NCBI GenBank assembly: GCA_017436765.1
Contig: JAFSCM010000117.1
Coordinates: 1 to 32,409 of the forward strand
Length of the DNA stretch: 32,409 nucleotides
Source of the DNA: Oscillospiraceae bacterium
GTDB taxonomy: Bacteria > Bacillota > Clostridia > Oscillospirales > Ruminococcaceae
Direction: 5' to 3'
This document shows positions 1 through 7,771 of this stretch, piece by piece. Each line of letters begins with the position of its first letter. Within the stretch, counting starts at the first letter, position 1. The position numbers and the translations under genes are program-made. A model generated the notes under the pieces. The model searched no databases. It was not told where the DNA came from and saw nothing but the letters and a program-made list of their open reading frames with translations.

Positions 1-64
1 GTTTAATGCATATTATTAATTAAAATAACCAATACTCTTGTCTACTTTCTAAAAAAAGCAAAAT

Positions 65-93
65 TATAAATTATTTCTCATAAATAATTTATA
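65..93. repeat. AT-only inverted repeat in the left-edge spacer
   Basis: Two 11-base arms (65-75 and 83-93) are perfect reverse complements around a 7-base loop, and both contain only A and T. The repeat lies in the otherwise featureless AT-rich stretch 1-116, outside the tetR terminator. It could be an operator for a gene left of the window or simply low-complexity sequence. I see no gene in 1-159. Confidence 0.3.
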
Positions 94-116
94 TGTATGA
101 AATTTATCCTTTTCTG

Positions 117-155
117 CAAAAAACAGCACACTGCCGATATTGGCAAAGTGCTGTT
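117..155 (-). terminator. Rho-independent terminator of the tetR-family gene
   Basis: Read on the minus strand, arms AACAGCAC (155-148) and GTGCTGTT (129-122) enclose an inner TGCC/GGCA stem and are followed by six U residues (123-118). It starts only a few bases past the tetR stop codon. Confidence 0.85.
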
Positions 156-159
156 AAGA

Positions 160-744
160 TTATTCTGTTTCTTTGATTTTGTACAGATACAAAGCCATCA
201 TTCTGCATCCGTAATCCCTGAGGGAGTATTCTCCGCTGCACACGCACCAGTCATAAACAAGAGCCCGTTCCGCTATTGTATAAATCTTTATTATCTCTGC
301 CGGAGACATATCATCACGGATATGGCCTCTCTGCTGCCCTTCTGTAATTACATTTCTAAGCAGTTTATAATATGTACGGTTTTTGTCCAGAAGGTGCTTA
401 TGATTTTTTGAAAAAAGCTGCGCAGAGTACATTCTGGCCACCAGTTCCAGAGAATAGTCATTTTCAATGGAAGAAAAACATTCTTCACACAGGACAATAA
501 GCTTGTCAAAGCTGTTCATATCCACATCAAGCTTTTTGGACAGCTCCTCATATCTTTCGTCAAACATATAGGAAAACAGGCTGAGCAGGTCTTCCTTGCT
601 TTTGAAATAATGATAAAATGTACCCTTTGATGTATCTGTTGCTTCGATAATTTCATCTACTGTGGTATTGTCATAGCCCTTTTCCTCAAACAGTTTCCAG
701 GCGGCGTTCAGTATTTTTACTCTGTTATTTGTTTTATTTTCCAT
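160..744 (-). CDS. TetR/AcrR-family transcriptional regulator
   Basis: The 194-residue protein has the standard TetR plan: an N-terminal DNA-binding domain with a helix-turn-helix at about residues 29-48 (TVDEIIEATDTSKGTFYHYF), then an all-helical C-terminal domain that in this family binds a small ligand and dimerises. The TFYHYFKSKEDLL segment after the recognition helix is typical. I chose the ATG at 744. A longer frame to 804 would run through the hairpin between rpoD and this gene. The ATG at 750 is also possible, and no strong Shine-Dalgarno precedes either, only a weak AAAGTG. The gene follows rpoD on the same strand after 85 bases and ends in its own terminator. No transporter or enzyme target lies beside it within the window, so its ligand and regulon are unknown. 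Confidence 0.85.
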   Translation of the reverse strand: MENKTNNRVKILNAAWKLFEEKGYDNTTVDEIIEATDTSKGTFYHYFKSKEDLLSLFSYMFDERYEELSKKLDVDMNSFDKLIVLCEECFSSIENDYSLELVARMYSAQLFSKNHKHLLDKNRTYYKLLRNVITEGQQRGHIRDDMSPAEIIKIYTIAERALVYDWCVCSGEYSLRDYGCRMMALYLYKIKETE

Positions 745-785
745 AATCATACACTTTATTATACATTGCATTATATATACTGTAC

Positions 786-811
786 CGGCACATCGGAAAA
801 CCAATGTGCCG
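786..811. other. Hairpin between rpoD and tetR (weak terminator or operator)
   Basis: Arms CGGCACAT (786-793) and ATGTGCCG (804-811) are perfectly complementary around a 10-base loop, with partial pairing continuing outward. On the minus strand the second arm is followed by GGTACAGTATATATAATG rather than a U run, so it is not a canonical intrinsic terminator. It sits 42 bases upstream of the tetR start, where a TetR autoregulatory operator would be expected, but it could equally be an mRNA processing or stabilising stem after rpoD. Confidence 0.5.
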
Positions 812-829
812 TACTGTTATATGCGATAA

Positions 830-1915
830 TTAATCAAGGAAATCCTTGAGTTTTTTGTTTCTGCTTGGATGACGGAGTTTTCTGAGAGCTTTTGCTTCAA
901 TCTGTCTGATACGTTCACGGGTAACATTGAACTCCTTGCCCACTTCTTCAAGTGTTCTTGGTCTGCCGTCTTCAATGCCGAAACGGAGAGAAAGAACCTT
1001 TGCTTCTCTTGGTGTGAGTGTTGCAAGAACTTCACCCAGCTGTTCCTTGAGAAGAGCGTGTGTTGCTGCTTCTTCCGGAATTGGTGCATCACTGTCAGGG
1101 ATAAAGTCGCCAAGATGGCTGTCTTCTTCTTCACCGATAGGGCTTTCAAGGCTGATAGGTTCCTGTGCAACCTTAAGAATTTCGCGCACCTTTTCCTGTG
1201 GCATATCCAGTTCTTCTGCCAGGTCTTCTACAGATGGTTCCTGACCGTTTTTATGTAAAAGCTGACTCTGAACTTTTTTAACTTTATTGATTGTTTCCAC
1301 CATATGAACAGGGATACGGATTGTTCTTGCCTGGTCTGCAATAGCGCGTGTAATAGCCTGACGGATCCACCATGTTGCATATGTGGAGAATTTGAAACCT
1401 TTTGTATGGTCAAATTTTTCAACAGCCTTGATAAGACCAAGGTTACCTTCCTGGATAAGGTCAAGGAAAAGCATACCGCGGCCTACATATCTTTTTGCGA
1501 TGGAAACAACAAGACGAAGGTTTGCTTCTGCCAGTTTTTTCTTTGCAAAGCTGTCACCCTGAAGGATTTTTTCTGCAAGTTCAACCTCTTCTTCAAGGGA
1601 AAGAAGCGGGAATGAGCCGATTTCCTTAAGGTAAACTTTTACAGGGTCATCGATGCTTACACCTTCTGCAGAAAGGGATTTTTCAAATTTTTCAACGTTC
1701 TTTTCTGTAAGAACTTCTTCCTCTTCCTCAATAATATCAATTATATCAATATTGTTTGTTTCAAGTGTTTCGTAAAGCTTGTCCACCTGTTCAACATCAA
1801 AACTTACACCCTCAAGGAATTTATCGATATCAAGGCTTGTAAGTTTACCCTGTTTTTTACCGAAATCAATCAGTTCCTGAATGCTGGTAATTTTTTTCTC
1901 TGTGCTTTTTGTCAT
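830..1915 (-). CDS. rpoD: Primary RNA polymerase sigma factor (sigma-70/SigA)
   Basis: This 361-residue protein is the vegetative sigma factor that directs RNA polymerase core to -10/-35 promoters. An N-terminal region 1.1 (residues 1-68) with an acidic EEEEE run is followed by region 1.2 (about 89-120), region 2 (about 129-200, with [18 protein letters not shown] and [13 protein letters not shown]), region 3 (about 201-280) and region 4 (about 290-355), whose helix-turn-helix [20 protein letters not shown] (321-340) reads the -35 element. Length and motifs match Gram-positive SigA. The ATG at 1915 has an AAGGGG ribosome site about 8 bases upstream. It starts 18 bases after dnaG ends, so the two are almost certainly cotranscribed, the conserved macromolecular synthesis arrangement. 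No strong U-run terminator follows, only the hairpin at 786-811. Confidence 0.97.
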   Translation of the reverse strand: MTKSTEKKITSIQELIDFGKKQGKLTSLDIDKFLEGVSFDVEQVDKLYETLETNNIDIIDIIEEEEEVLTEKNVEKFEKSLSAEGVSIDDPVKVYLKEIGSFPLLSLEEEVELAEKILQGDSFAKKKLAEANLRLVVSIAKRYVGRGMLFLDLIQEGNLGLIKAVEKFDHTKGFKFSTYATWWIRQAITRAIADQARTIRIPVHMVETINKVKKVQSQLLHKNGQEPSVEDLAEELDMPQEKVREILKVAQEPISLESPIGEEEDSHLGDFIPDSDAPIPEEAATHALLKEQLGEVLATLTPREAKVLSLRFGIEDGRPRTLEEVGKEFNVTRERIRQIEAKALRKLRHPSRNKKLKDFLD

Positions 1916-1933
1916 TTGAAGATTCCCCTTTTA

Positions 1934-3685
1934 CTATTTCTTTTTCTCTTTCAGACTGTCGACCCATTTTGCAAGGTCTTCTTTGCTGGTGTTTTTAATC
2001 TCATTCTGCTCTTTCGGCGCAGATATAAGATTTTTTATATGCATCTGCAGGTCGTCTGCTGTGATTATTATATCAGCATTATCTGCATTTATTTTAGCCA
2101 AAATCTGCCTTGTTTCCTGGTCCAGATAGTGACATAACAGCGCATAGCTGACTTCCTGCCCGTCTGCTTTCAGCTTTTTGTATTCCACAAAAGCATTCTT
2201 CATATTTGTATTGGTAAAGTCATCTTCCGAAAGCTGACTGTCCGCCAGCGGGAAAAGGTCGTTATCCCTTATAAGTGCAGATATTATCTGCTGCTGGGCA
2301 AAAACCTTGGGCAGTGTATTGCCCTTTTGTCTGTAATCCACCTTTATTCCGCCTGCAAAGCCTTCCTTGAGAAGTTCACGGTTTTTTCTTGAACTGTTGC
2401 TGCGGTACAGCCTGTTTTTTGACTGTTCCAACTGCAGTTTTATAGATGCCTTTTCCGCACCTGTTTCATTTGCAAAACGGCTGCAGTATACATCCTGCAG
2501 CACAGGGCTTGGTATCTTTGCAATAATATCACAGGCTTTTGTCAGGTAATCAATCCTTCCCTGAGTATCCTTGATATCATACTGCCTGCGCAGTTTCAGC
2601 AGTTCAAAATCCAGTGCTGAATTTGCCCTTTCGATAAGCATTTCAAACTTTTCCTTACCGAATTTCTTTATATATTCGTCCGGGTCTTTTGCCCCGTCCA
2701 TCTGAAGAACATTAACCGAAACATCCTCTTTTGAGAATATTTCCATAGCTCTCCTTGTGGCTTTCTGCCCCGCCTCATCCGAGTCATAGGCAATGACAAC
2801 ATTCTTTGCATAATCTGCAATAAGTTTTGCCTGCTGGCTTGTAAGCGCTGTACCCAGGGTTGCCAGTGCATTGTTGAACCCCGCCTGATGGAGCGAAATA
2901 ACATCCATATACCCCTCTGCAAGGATAAAGGTGTCTTTGCCTGACTTTTTGGCAAGGTTCATGGCGAAAAGACCGTTGGACTTTTTGAACACAGGTGTAT
3001 CACCGCTGTTGAGATATTTAGGCCCGCCTTCATCTCCCATCCGTCTGCCGCCGAAAGCAATAACATTGCCCCTCAGGTCAATAATAGGAAAAATTACCCT
3101 GTTGCGGAAAATATCGTATACATTGCCTTTGCTGCTTCTTGCCGCAAGGTATGCCGACACCATTTCATCTTCCGTAAATCCTTTTGATTTAAGATGTCTG
3201 CAAAGTCCCTGCCAGTCATCACTTGCGTATCCGATGCCGAAATTTACTATTGTTTTATCGCTGAGCTGACGCTGGCGTAGGTATATGCGGGCATTTTTGC
3301 CTGCTTCTGAATTGAGATTTGCGTGAAAATATCTTGCCGCAATTTTATTCATCTCATAAATACGGCTTTTAATACGGGAAAGCTTGTCGTCTTCATCCGG
3401 CAGCGGCATACCGCTCTGCTGTGCCAGTGCCTTTACAGCCTCAACATAGGTAAGACCGTTTATCTCCTTTGTAAAGCTGATTATATCGCCGCCTGCACCG
3501 CAGCCGAAGCAGTAATAGCTCTGGGTGTCGGGATACACTGTAAAGGACGGTGTTTTCTCTGAATGGAAAGGACACAGGCCCTTGTATATTCTGCCGTGGC
3601 GTTTCAGATGAACATGGGAAGAAATAACATCATAAACATTGTTTCTCTGCAGAAGTTCCTGTATATAATGCGCAGGTATTGCCAT
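1934..3685 (-). CDS. dnaG: DNA primase
   Basis: DnaG makes the RNA primers for lagging-strand and initiation synthesis at the replication fork. The 583-residue protein carries the N-terminal CHC2 zinc finger (C38, H41, C59, C62), the RNA-polymerase-like core, and the TOPRIM catalytic domain with E257 (EGYMD) and D301/D303 (DSDEAG) as metal ligands. The C-terminal part (about 430-583) is the less conserved helicase-binding region. The open frame extends to 3703, but the ATG at 3685 has an AGGAGAG site 6 bases upstream and gives the usual MAIP start. The gene lies 61 bases after dgt and 18 bases before rpoD, in one apparent operon. Confidence 0.96.
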   Translation of the reverse strand: MAIPAHYIQELLQRNNVYDVISSHVHLKRHGRIYKGLCPFHSEKTPSFTVYPDTQSYYCFGCGAGGDIISFTKEINGLTYVEAVKALAQQSGMPLPDEDDKLSRIKSRIYEMNKIAARYFHANLNSEAGKNARIYLRQRQLSDKTIVNFGIGYASDDWQGLCRHLKSKGFTEDEMVSAYLAARSSKGNVYDIFRNRVIFPIIDLRGNVIAFGGRRMGDEGGPKYLNSGDTPVFKKSNGLFAMNLAKKSGKDTFILAEGYMDVISLHQAGFNNALATLGTALTSQQAKLIADYAKNVVIAYDSDEAGQKATRRAMEIFSKEDVSVNVLQMDGAKDPDEYIKKFGKEKFEMLIERANSALDFELLKLRRQYDIKDTQGRIDYLTKACDIIAKIPSPVLQDVYCSRFANETGAEKASIKLQLEQSKNRLYRSNSSRKNRELLKEGFAGGIKVDYRQKGNTLPKVFAQQQIISALIRDNDLFPLADSQLSEDDFTNTNMKNAFVEYKKLKADGQEVSYALLCHYLDQETRQILAKINADNADIIITADDLQMHIKNLISAPKEQNEIKNTSKEDLAKWVDSLKEKKK

Positions 3686-3746
3686 ATAATCCTCTCCTTT
3701 CATTTATAATATATTACATTATTATGCTGTACTGTTTCTGTTCCGG

Positions 3747-4754
3747 TTATGCCTGTCCCAGTTTCCAGGGTTTTGGGATAAAGATATTCTGGAAAGTCAC
3801 CGATGCAAAGTCATCACTCATTCCCTGGATATAGTCGGTAACTGCTCTGTCCAGACCTTCTTCCCTTGCAATTATATGGTACATATCAGGCATTTTTTCA
3901 GGATGCTGTTTAAAATACCTGTACAGTTCAGCAACCAGTATATCCACCTTTTTCTCCTCTGTCTTCGCGATGGAGTCTGTATATACATTATCGTACATAA
4001 ATGTGGACAGCACCTCAAACTGTGTCTGAATTTCCGGTGCCATCTTTATCTCTGACCATGAATTTTCCACCAGAGAATTGATAAGCGTGGTTATTCTCTC
4101 GCTCTTTGTATGTCCCAGCACATCGGTACATTCTTTTGGCAGGTCATCTTCTGTAAGTATTCCTGCTGTAATTGCATCCTCAATGTCGTGATTGAGATAT
4201 GCTATTCTGTCGGCAAAACGGAGAACAATTCCTTCTCTTGTTAGAGGATTGCCTGAACGGGTATGGTTTTCTATACCATTGATAACCTCCTTGCAGAGAT
4301 TGAGCCCCCTGAGGTTTCTTTCAAGATATCTGACAACACGGCCACTCTGTTTTGAATGTGAAAAGCCATCAGGATTAAGGGCGTTCAGTGCTCTTTCCCC
4401 TGCGTGGCCGAAAGGTGTATGGCCAAGGTCGTGTCCCATAGCTATAGCCTCGCACAAATCCTCGTTGAGCGCAAGAGCACGGCAGATGGTTCTGCCTATC
4501 TGCCCCACTTCAAGGGTATGGGTAAGGCGGGTTCGGTAATGGTCACCCTCAGGTGAGATGAAAACCTGGGTTTTCTGTTTCAGCCTGCGGAAGCTTTTGC
4601 AGTGGATAATCTTGTCTCGGTCCTTCTGGTAACAGGTGCGCAGGTTACATTCTTCTTCAGGGTATTCCCTGCCCCATGTATCCTTTGCAAGCTGTGCATA
4701 AGGGCTTAAAATAAGCTGTTCCTGTCTGAGTATGCGTTCTCTTACTGTTTCCAT
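3747..4754 (-). CDS. dgt: Deoxyguanosinetriphosphate triphosphohydrolase-like protein
   Basis: A 335-residue HD-domain phosphohydrolase that, in characterised relatives, cleaves dGTP or other dNTPs to the nucleoside and tripolyphosphate, limiting dNTP pools. The metal site is visible: H79 (RLTHTLEVGQIGRT), H108-D109 (GHDLGHTPFGHAGE) and a distal Asp in FADRIAYLNHDIEDA. The N-terminal CYQKDRDKIIHCKSFRRLKQKTQVF block is typical of the dGTPase-like type 2 family. The start at 4754 has a run of Gs (AGGGGGG) about 8 bases upstream. It lies directly before dnaG and rpoD, a recurring order in Clostridia that links nucleotide pools with replication. Substrate range cannot be read from the sequence. 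Confidence 0.93.
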   Translation of the reverse strand: METVRERILRQEQLILSPYAQLAKDTWGREYPEEECNLRTCYQKDRDKIIHCKSFRRLKQKTQVFISPEGDHYRTRLTHTLEVGQIGRTICRALALNEDLCEAIAMGHDLGHTPFGHAGERALNALNPDGFSHSKQSGRVVRYLERNLRGLNLCKEVINGIENHTRSGNPLTREGIVLRFADRIAYLNHDIEDAITAGILTEDDLPKECTDVLGHTKSERITTLINSLVENSWSEIKMAPEIQTQFEVLSTFMYDNVYTDSIAKTEEKKVDILVAELYRYFKQHPEKMPDMYHIIAREEGLDRAVTDYIQGMSDDFASVTFQNIFIPKPWKLGQA

Positions 4755-4821
4755 ATTTTATCCCCCCTTATTAATATAATACGGGATAAATTGTAAAAAA
4801 CCTTTTTATTTTTCAATATTT

Positions 4822-5439
4822 TTAAAAAATATCATAAATTTCATCACTTACTGTTGGTTCCTTGCCTTTTGTGAGCACAACAAGGTCATTTATAAGGGCA
4901 TCCTGTGTGCCGCTGAGCATTCTTATGGTAATATTTACACTGTCTGTAAACTGTGTATCTGTAATTTTGCCGTTTCTGTTCTGACAAAGAGTTGTTATTT
5001 TGTCGTAAAGTGAATAGTCTACCGTGATGTTGAGGTCCACACACTGTTTGTATGTAAGAATCTCTGCCGCCTCCAGCGCAGCCTTTGCACCCTCTGTATA
5101 GGCGCGTACAAGGCCGCCCGTGCCAAGAAGTGTGCCTCCGAAGTATCTGGTTACAACAATAATTGCATCCTCCAGTCCTGAATGGCGCAGAACCTCCAGA
5201 ATAGGCATACCTGCAGTTTTGCTTGGTTCTCCGTCATCACTCTGTCTTACAACACCTTCATCCTTGATTATATATGCATAGCAGTGATGGCGTGCGTCAT
5301 AGTGTTTTTTACGGATTTTTGCAAGATATTCCTGAGCCTGCTGCTCTGTTTTTGCGTGAGCTATATATCCGATAAACTCGGATTTTTTTTCGTATATAGT
5401 ACCTGTTGCTTCACCTTTTACGGTTTTGTAGTCTGCCAT
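4822..5439 (-). CDS. yigZ: YigZ/IMPACT-family protein
   Basis: The 205-residue protein has the two-domain YigZ layout: an N-terminal UPF0029/Impact domain with the signature KHYDARHHCYAYII and RQSDDGEPSKTAGMPILEVL (about residues 45-90), and a C-terminal ferredoxin-like DUF1949 domain. Eukaryotic IMPACT proteins modulate the Gcn2 translational stress response; the bacterial proteins are suspected to act in translation or nucleic acid binding, but their role is not settled. The ATG at 5439 has AAAGGA about 10 bases upstream. It is followed after 67 bases by dgt, with no GC-rich terminator between, so it may be the first gene of the dgt-dnaG-rpoD transcript. Confidence 0.9.
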   Translation of the reverse strand: MADYKTVKGEATGTIYEKKSEFIGYIAHAKTEQQAQEYLAKIRKKHYDARHHCYAYIIKDEGVVRQSDDGEPSKTAGMPILEVLRHSGLEDAIIVVTRYFGGTLLGTGGLVRAYTEGAKAALEAAEILTYKQCVDLNITVDYSLYDKITTLCQNRNGKITDTQFTDSVNITIRMLSGTQDALINDLVVLTKGKEPTVSDEIYDIF

Positions 5440-5548
5440 AGCTTTAAATTCCTTTCGGTAAAGTTATGCGTATATGCACCGTTTGCAAACTGCAGTACGG
5501 TGACGGAAAATATATGAAAATATATAATAATACATATTTTATTGTATG

Positions 5549-5579
5549 AAAAAAACAGGGCGGTTCTGCCACCGCCCTG
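5549..5579 (-). terminator. Rho-independent terminator of rpmE
   Basis: On the minus strand CAGGGCGG (5579-5572) and CCGCCCTG (5563-5556) pair perfectly around an 8-base loop and are followed by a run of seven U residues. It lies 10 bases past the rpmE stop. Confidence 0.93.
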
Positions 5580-5589
5580 CAACTTTTTA

Positions 5590-5793
5590 CTAGTCCTGAA
5601 TGTTGAATCTCTTTTTAAATCTGTCAACACGACCGCCAGCGTCAACCAATTTCTGTTTACCAGTAAAGAATGGGTGACATTTGGAACATACGTCAACACT
5701 GATTTTAGCTTTTGTAGATTTTGTGTGGATTACATTGCCGCAAGCACATGTAATTACAGCATCTTCATATTTTGGATGGATGTTTTCTCTCAT
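5590..5793 (-). CDS. rpmE: 50S ribosomal protein L31, zinc-binding (C+) type
   Basis: L31 is a small protein bridging the central protuberance of the large subunit to the 30S head. At 67 residues from MRENIHPKY this is full length. Four cysteines (C16, C18 in TCACGN; C36, C39 in VCSKCHPFF) form the zinc site that marks the zinc-containing L31 form, as opposed to the zinc-free paralogue made under zinc limitation. The end [11 protein letters not shown] is the expected one. The frame is open to 5865, but the ATG at 5793 has an AGAGGTG site 8 bases upstream, and the longer version would overlap the promoter. The gene is monocistronic, with its own promoter, leader hairpin and terminator. Confidence 0.97.
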   Translation of the reverse strand: MRENIHPKYEDAVITCACGNVIHTKSTKAKISVDVCSKCHPFFTGKQKLVDAGGRVDRFKKRFNIQD

Positions 5794-5849
5794 TTTGATT
5801 TCACCTCTCTCAGTCGATAAGGGTTTCCGTCCCTTATCTAAATAATCAC
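5794..5849 (-). promoter_or_regulatory. Structured 5' leader of rpmE (candidate L31 leader)
   Basis: Between the predicted transcription start (about 5849) and the ribosome site, arms GATAAGGG (5838-5831, minus strand) and CCCTTATC (5823-5816) pair perfectly around a 7-base loop. L31 leader motifs are known in Firmicutes as autoregulatory sites for the ribosomal protein. This short leader has the right place and size, but I cannot confirm the consensus by eye. Confidence 0.5.
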
Positions 5850-5855
5850 TTAGAT

Positions 5856-5884
5856 ATAATATCATACAATATTATAAAAATCAA
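5856..5884 (-). promoter_or_regulatory. Sigma-A promoter of rpmE
   Basis: On the minus strand a -35 box TTGATT (5884-5879) is followed by a 17-base spacer and a -10 box TATTAT (5861-5856). It starts 17 bases after the phospho-sugar mutase stop codon, so rpmE can be expressed independently. Confidence 0.75.
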
Positions 5885-5901
5885 GTACTTTTTTAAGATT
5901 T

Positions 5902-7608
5902 TTATTTGAGAATAGGTTTGATATCTGCGTCGATTTTTGCCTTGATTTCAGATGCTTCTGCAAGGTCCTTACCTTTGATGGAGTAGTAAACTTTTACCTT
6001 TGGTTCTGTGCCGGATGGACGAACGATAACCTGATGGCCGCCTTTGAGCCAGTAGATAAGGATATTTGCTTTTGGCAGGTGAATTTCTTCTGTTTCGCCT
6101 GTTGCAACAGTAAGTTTTGTAAGGGAGCTGAAGTCTTCTCTTACTTCCACTTCCATACCGCCAAGTGCTGTGAGCGGATTGTCACGGAGACCCTGCATGA
6201 TGTTTTTCATTGTTTCCATACCTGCAAGACCTTCAAATTCGTAGGAGTCTACTTTGTTGAGGAAGTAGCCGAATTTTGCATAGATTTCATTGAGAGCCTG
6301 GTTTACGGAAGAACCGATGCTTCTGTAATATGCTGCCATTTCAGCAATCATAAGTGTTGCAACAACAGCGTCTTTGTCTCTTACTCTTGTACCTACAAGG
6401 TATCCGTAGCTTTCTTCAAAACCGAGAATAAAGCGGCCTTCTTCACCTTTTGCTTCAAGGAGAGCAATCTGTTCGCCGATGTATTTGAAACCTGTGAGAA
6501 CATTTTTCATTTCAACACCGTGGCTCTTTGCAACTTCGTCTGCAAGGCTGGAAGAAACGATGGATTTAACCATAACAGGATTTTCAGGCATACAGCCCAG
6601 TTCTTTTCTTGTTTTTGCGATGTAGTCTGTAAGGAGAATACCAACCTGGTTGCCGCTGATAAGTACATAGTCATCGTTTTCTTTAACTGCGATACCTACA
6701 CGGTCTGCGTCAGGGTCTGTTGCGATAAGAATATCGCCGTCAAGTTCCTTGAGTCTGTCAAGACCAAGCTGCATAGCTTCGCGGATTTCAGGGTTTGGAT
6801 ACGGACATGTCGGGAAGTTGCCGTCCGGCATTTCCTGTTCTTTTACAACTGTGATGTTCTGAAGACCTGCTTTGCCCAGAACTGTTCTTACAGGAACATT
6901 ACCTGAACCGTTGAGCGGGGAGTAAACGATTTTAAGGTCTTCTTTTGTAAATATGTCTTTACGGAGCATGCAGCCGAGAACATAATTGTAGTATTCTTCT
7001 TCAACATCTTTGGAGATGTATTCGATTTTGCCTTCTGCTACTGCAGCGTCAAAATCTGTATATTTAATGTCTGCAAAGATATCAAGCTTGTTGATTTCTG
7101 CAAGAACCTTGTCAGCGCTGCCGCTTGTCATCTGACATCCGTCAGGACCGTATACTTTGTAGCCGTTGTATTTTGCAGGGTTGTGGCTTGCTGTTACCAT
7201 AACACCGGCATCACAGCCAAGTCTTCTTGTTGCAAAGGAGAGCATTGGTACAGGTTTGAGTGCATCGTAAAGGTATACTTTGATGCCGTTTGCAGCAAGT
7301 ACATTGGCAGTGATTTTTGCAAAAACATCACTCTTGATACGGGAGTCATAGGAAACTGCAACAGAAGCTTCTTTACCCTGAGCTTTGAGGAATTCTGCAA
7401 GGCCCTGTGTTGCCTTTGCAACTGTGTAAACATTCATACGGTTTGTGCCTGCGCCCAGAACACCGCGAAGACCTGCTGTACCAAATTCAAGGCTGAGCAA
7501 AAATCTGTCTTTAATCTGTTCGTCGTTGCCTTCGATGCTTTTAAGTTCATTAAGAAGATCTTCTTCTTTAATTGCTTCAAGCCATCTCTGATATTCTTTG
7601 TTGTACAT
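5902..7608 (-). CDS. pgcA: Phospho-sugar mutase (phosphoglucomutase/phosphomannomutase)
   Basis: This 568-residue enzyme of the alpha-D-phosphohexomutase superfamily interconverts hexose 1- and 6-phosphates, most likely glucose, supplying glucose 1-phosphate for polysaccharide and cell-wall sugar nucleotides. All four family elements are present: the phosphoserine loop TASHNPAKYNGYKVYGP with S141, the magnesium loop DPDADRVG, the sugar-binding GFEESYG, and the C-terminal phosphate-binding RPSGTEPKVKVYY. Length matches the long Gram-positive PgcA type rather than the 450-residue GlmM type. The ATG at 7608 has AAGGAGAA about 5 bases upstream. No intrinsic terminator lies between its stop and the rpmE promoter 17 bases on, so readthrough into rpmE is possible. 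Glucose versus mannose preference is inferred from length only. Confidence 0.93.
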   Translation of the reverse strand: MYNKEYQRWLEAIKEEDLLNELKSIEGNDEQIKDRFLLSLEFGTAGLRGVLGAGTNRMNVYTVAKATQGLAEFLKAQGKEASVAVSYDSRIKSDVFAKITANVLAANGIKVYLYDALKPVPMLSFATRRLGCDAGVMVTASHNPAKYNGYKVYGPDGCQMTSGSADKVLAEINKLDIFADIKYTDFDAAVAEGKIEYISKDVEEEYYNYVLGCMLRKDIFTKEDLKIVYSPLNGSGNVPVRTVLGKAGLQNITVVKEQEMPDGNFPTCPYPNPEIREAMQLGLDRLKELDGDILIATDPDADRVGIAVKENDDYVLISGNQVGILLTDYIAKTRKELGCMPENPVMVKSIVSSSLADEVAKSHGVEMKNVLTGFKYIGEQIALLEAKGEEGRFILGFEESYGYLVGTRVRDKDAVVATLMIAEMAAYYRSIGSSVNQALNEIYAKFGYFLNKVDSYEFEGLAGMETMKNIMQGLRDNPLTALGGMEVEVREDFSSLTKLTVATGETEEIHLPKANILIYWLKGGHQVIVRPSGTEPKVKVYYSIKGKDLAEASEIKAKIDADIKPILK

Positions 7609-7701
7609 AATGTTCTCCTTTATCTTATATGTAATTTAATAAATAACATAATTTATCAATTTAATTTTACCTTTTCTCCCCCATATTGTCAATTCAGTTT
7701 G

Positions 7702-7730
7702 TTGCAATAAACAGAGTAATATTGTATGAT
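7702..7730 (+). promoter_or_regulatory. Sigma-A promoter of the comM/yifB gene
   Basis: TTGCAA (7702-7707), a 17-base spacer and TATGAT (7725-7730) form a strong promoter, giving a transcription start near 7737 and a leader of about 35 bases. It lies in the divergent spacer between the phospho-sugar mutase and comM. Confidence 0.8.
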
Positions 7731-7771
7731 AAAAATGTATTATTTTTGTACATTTGTATAGGAGGCCGTAA

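Noticed and set aside
786..811. Canonical terminator of rpoD
   Set aside because: The stem is strong but the bases after it on the minus strand are not U-rich.
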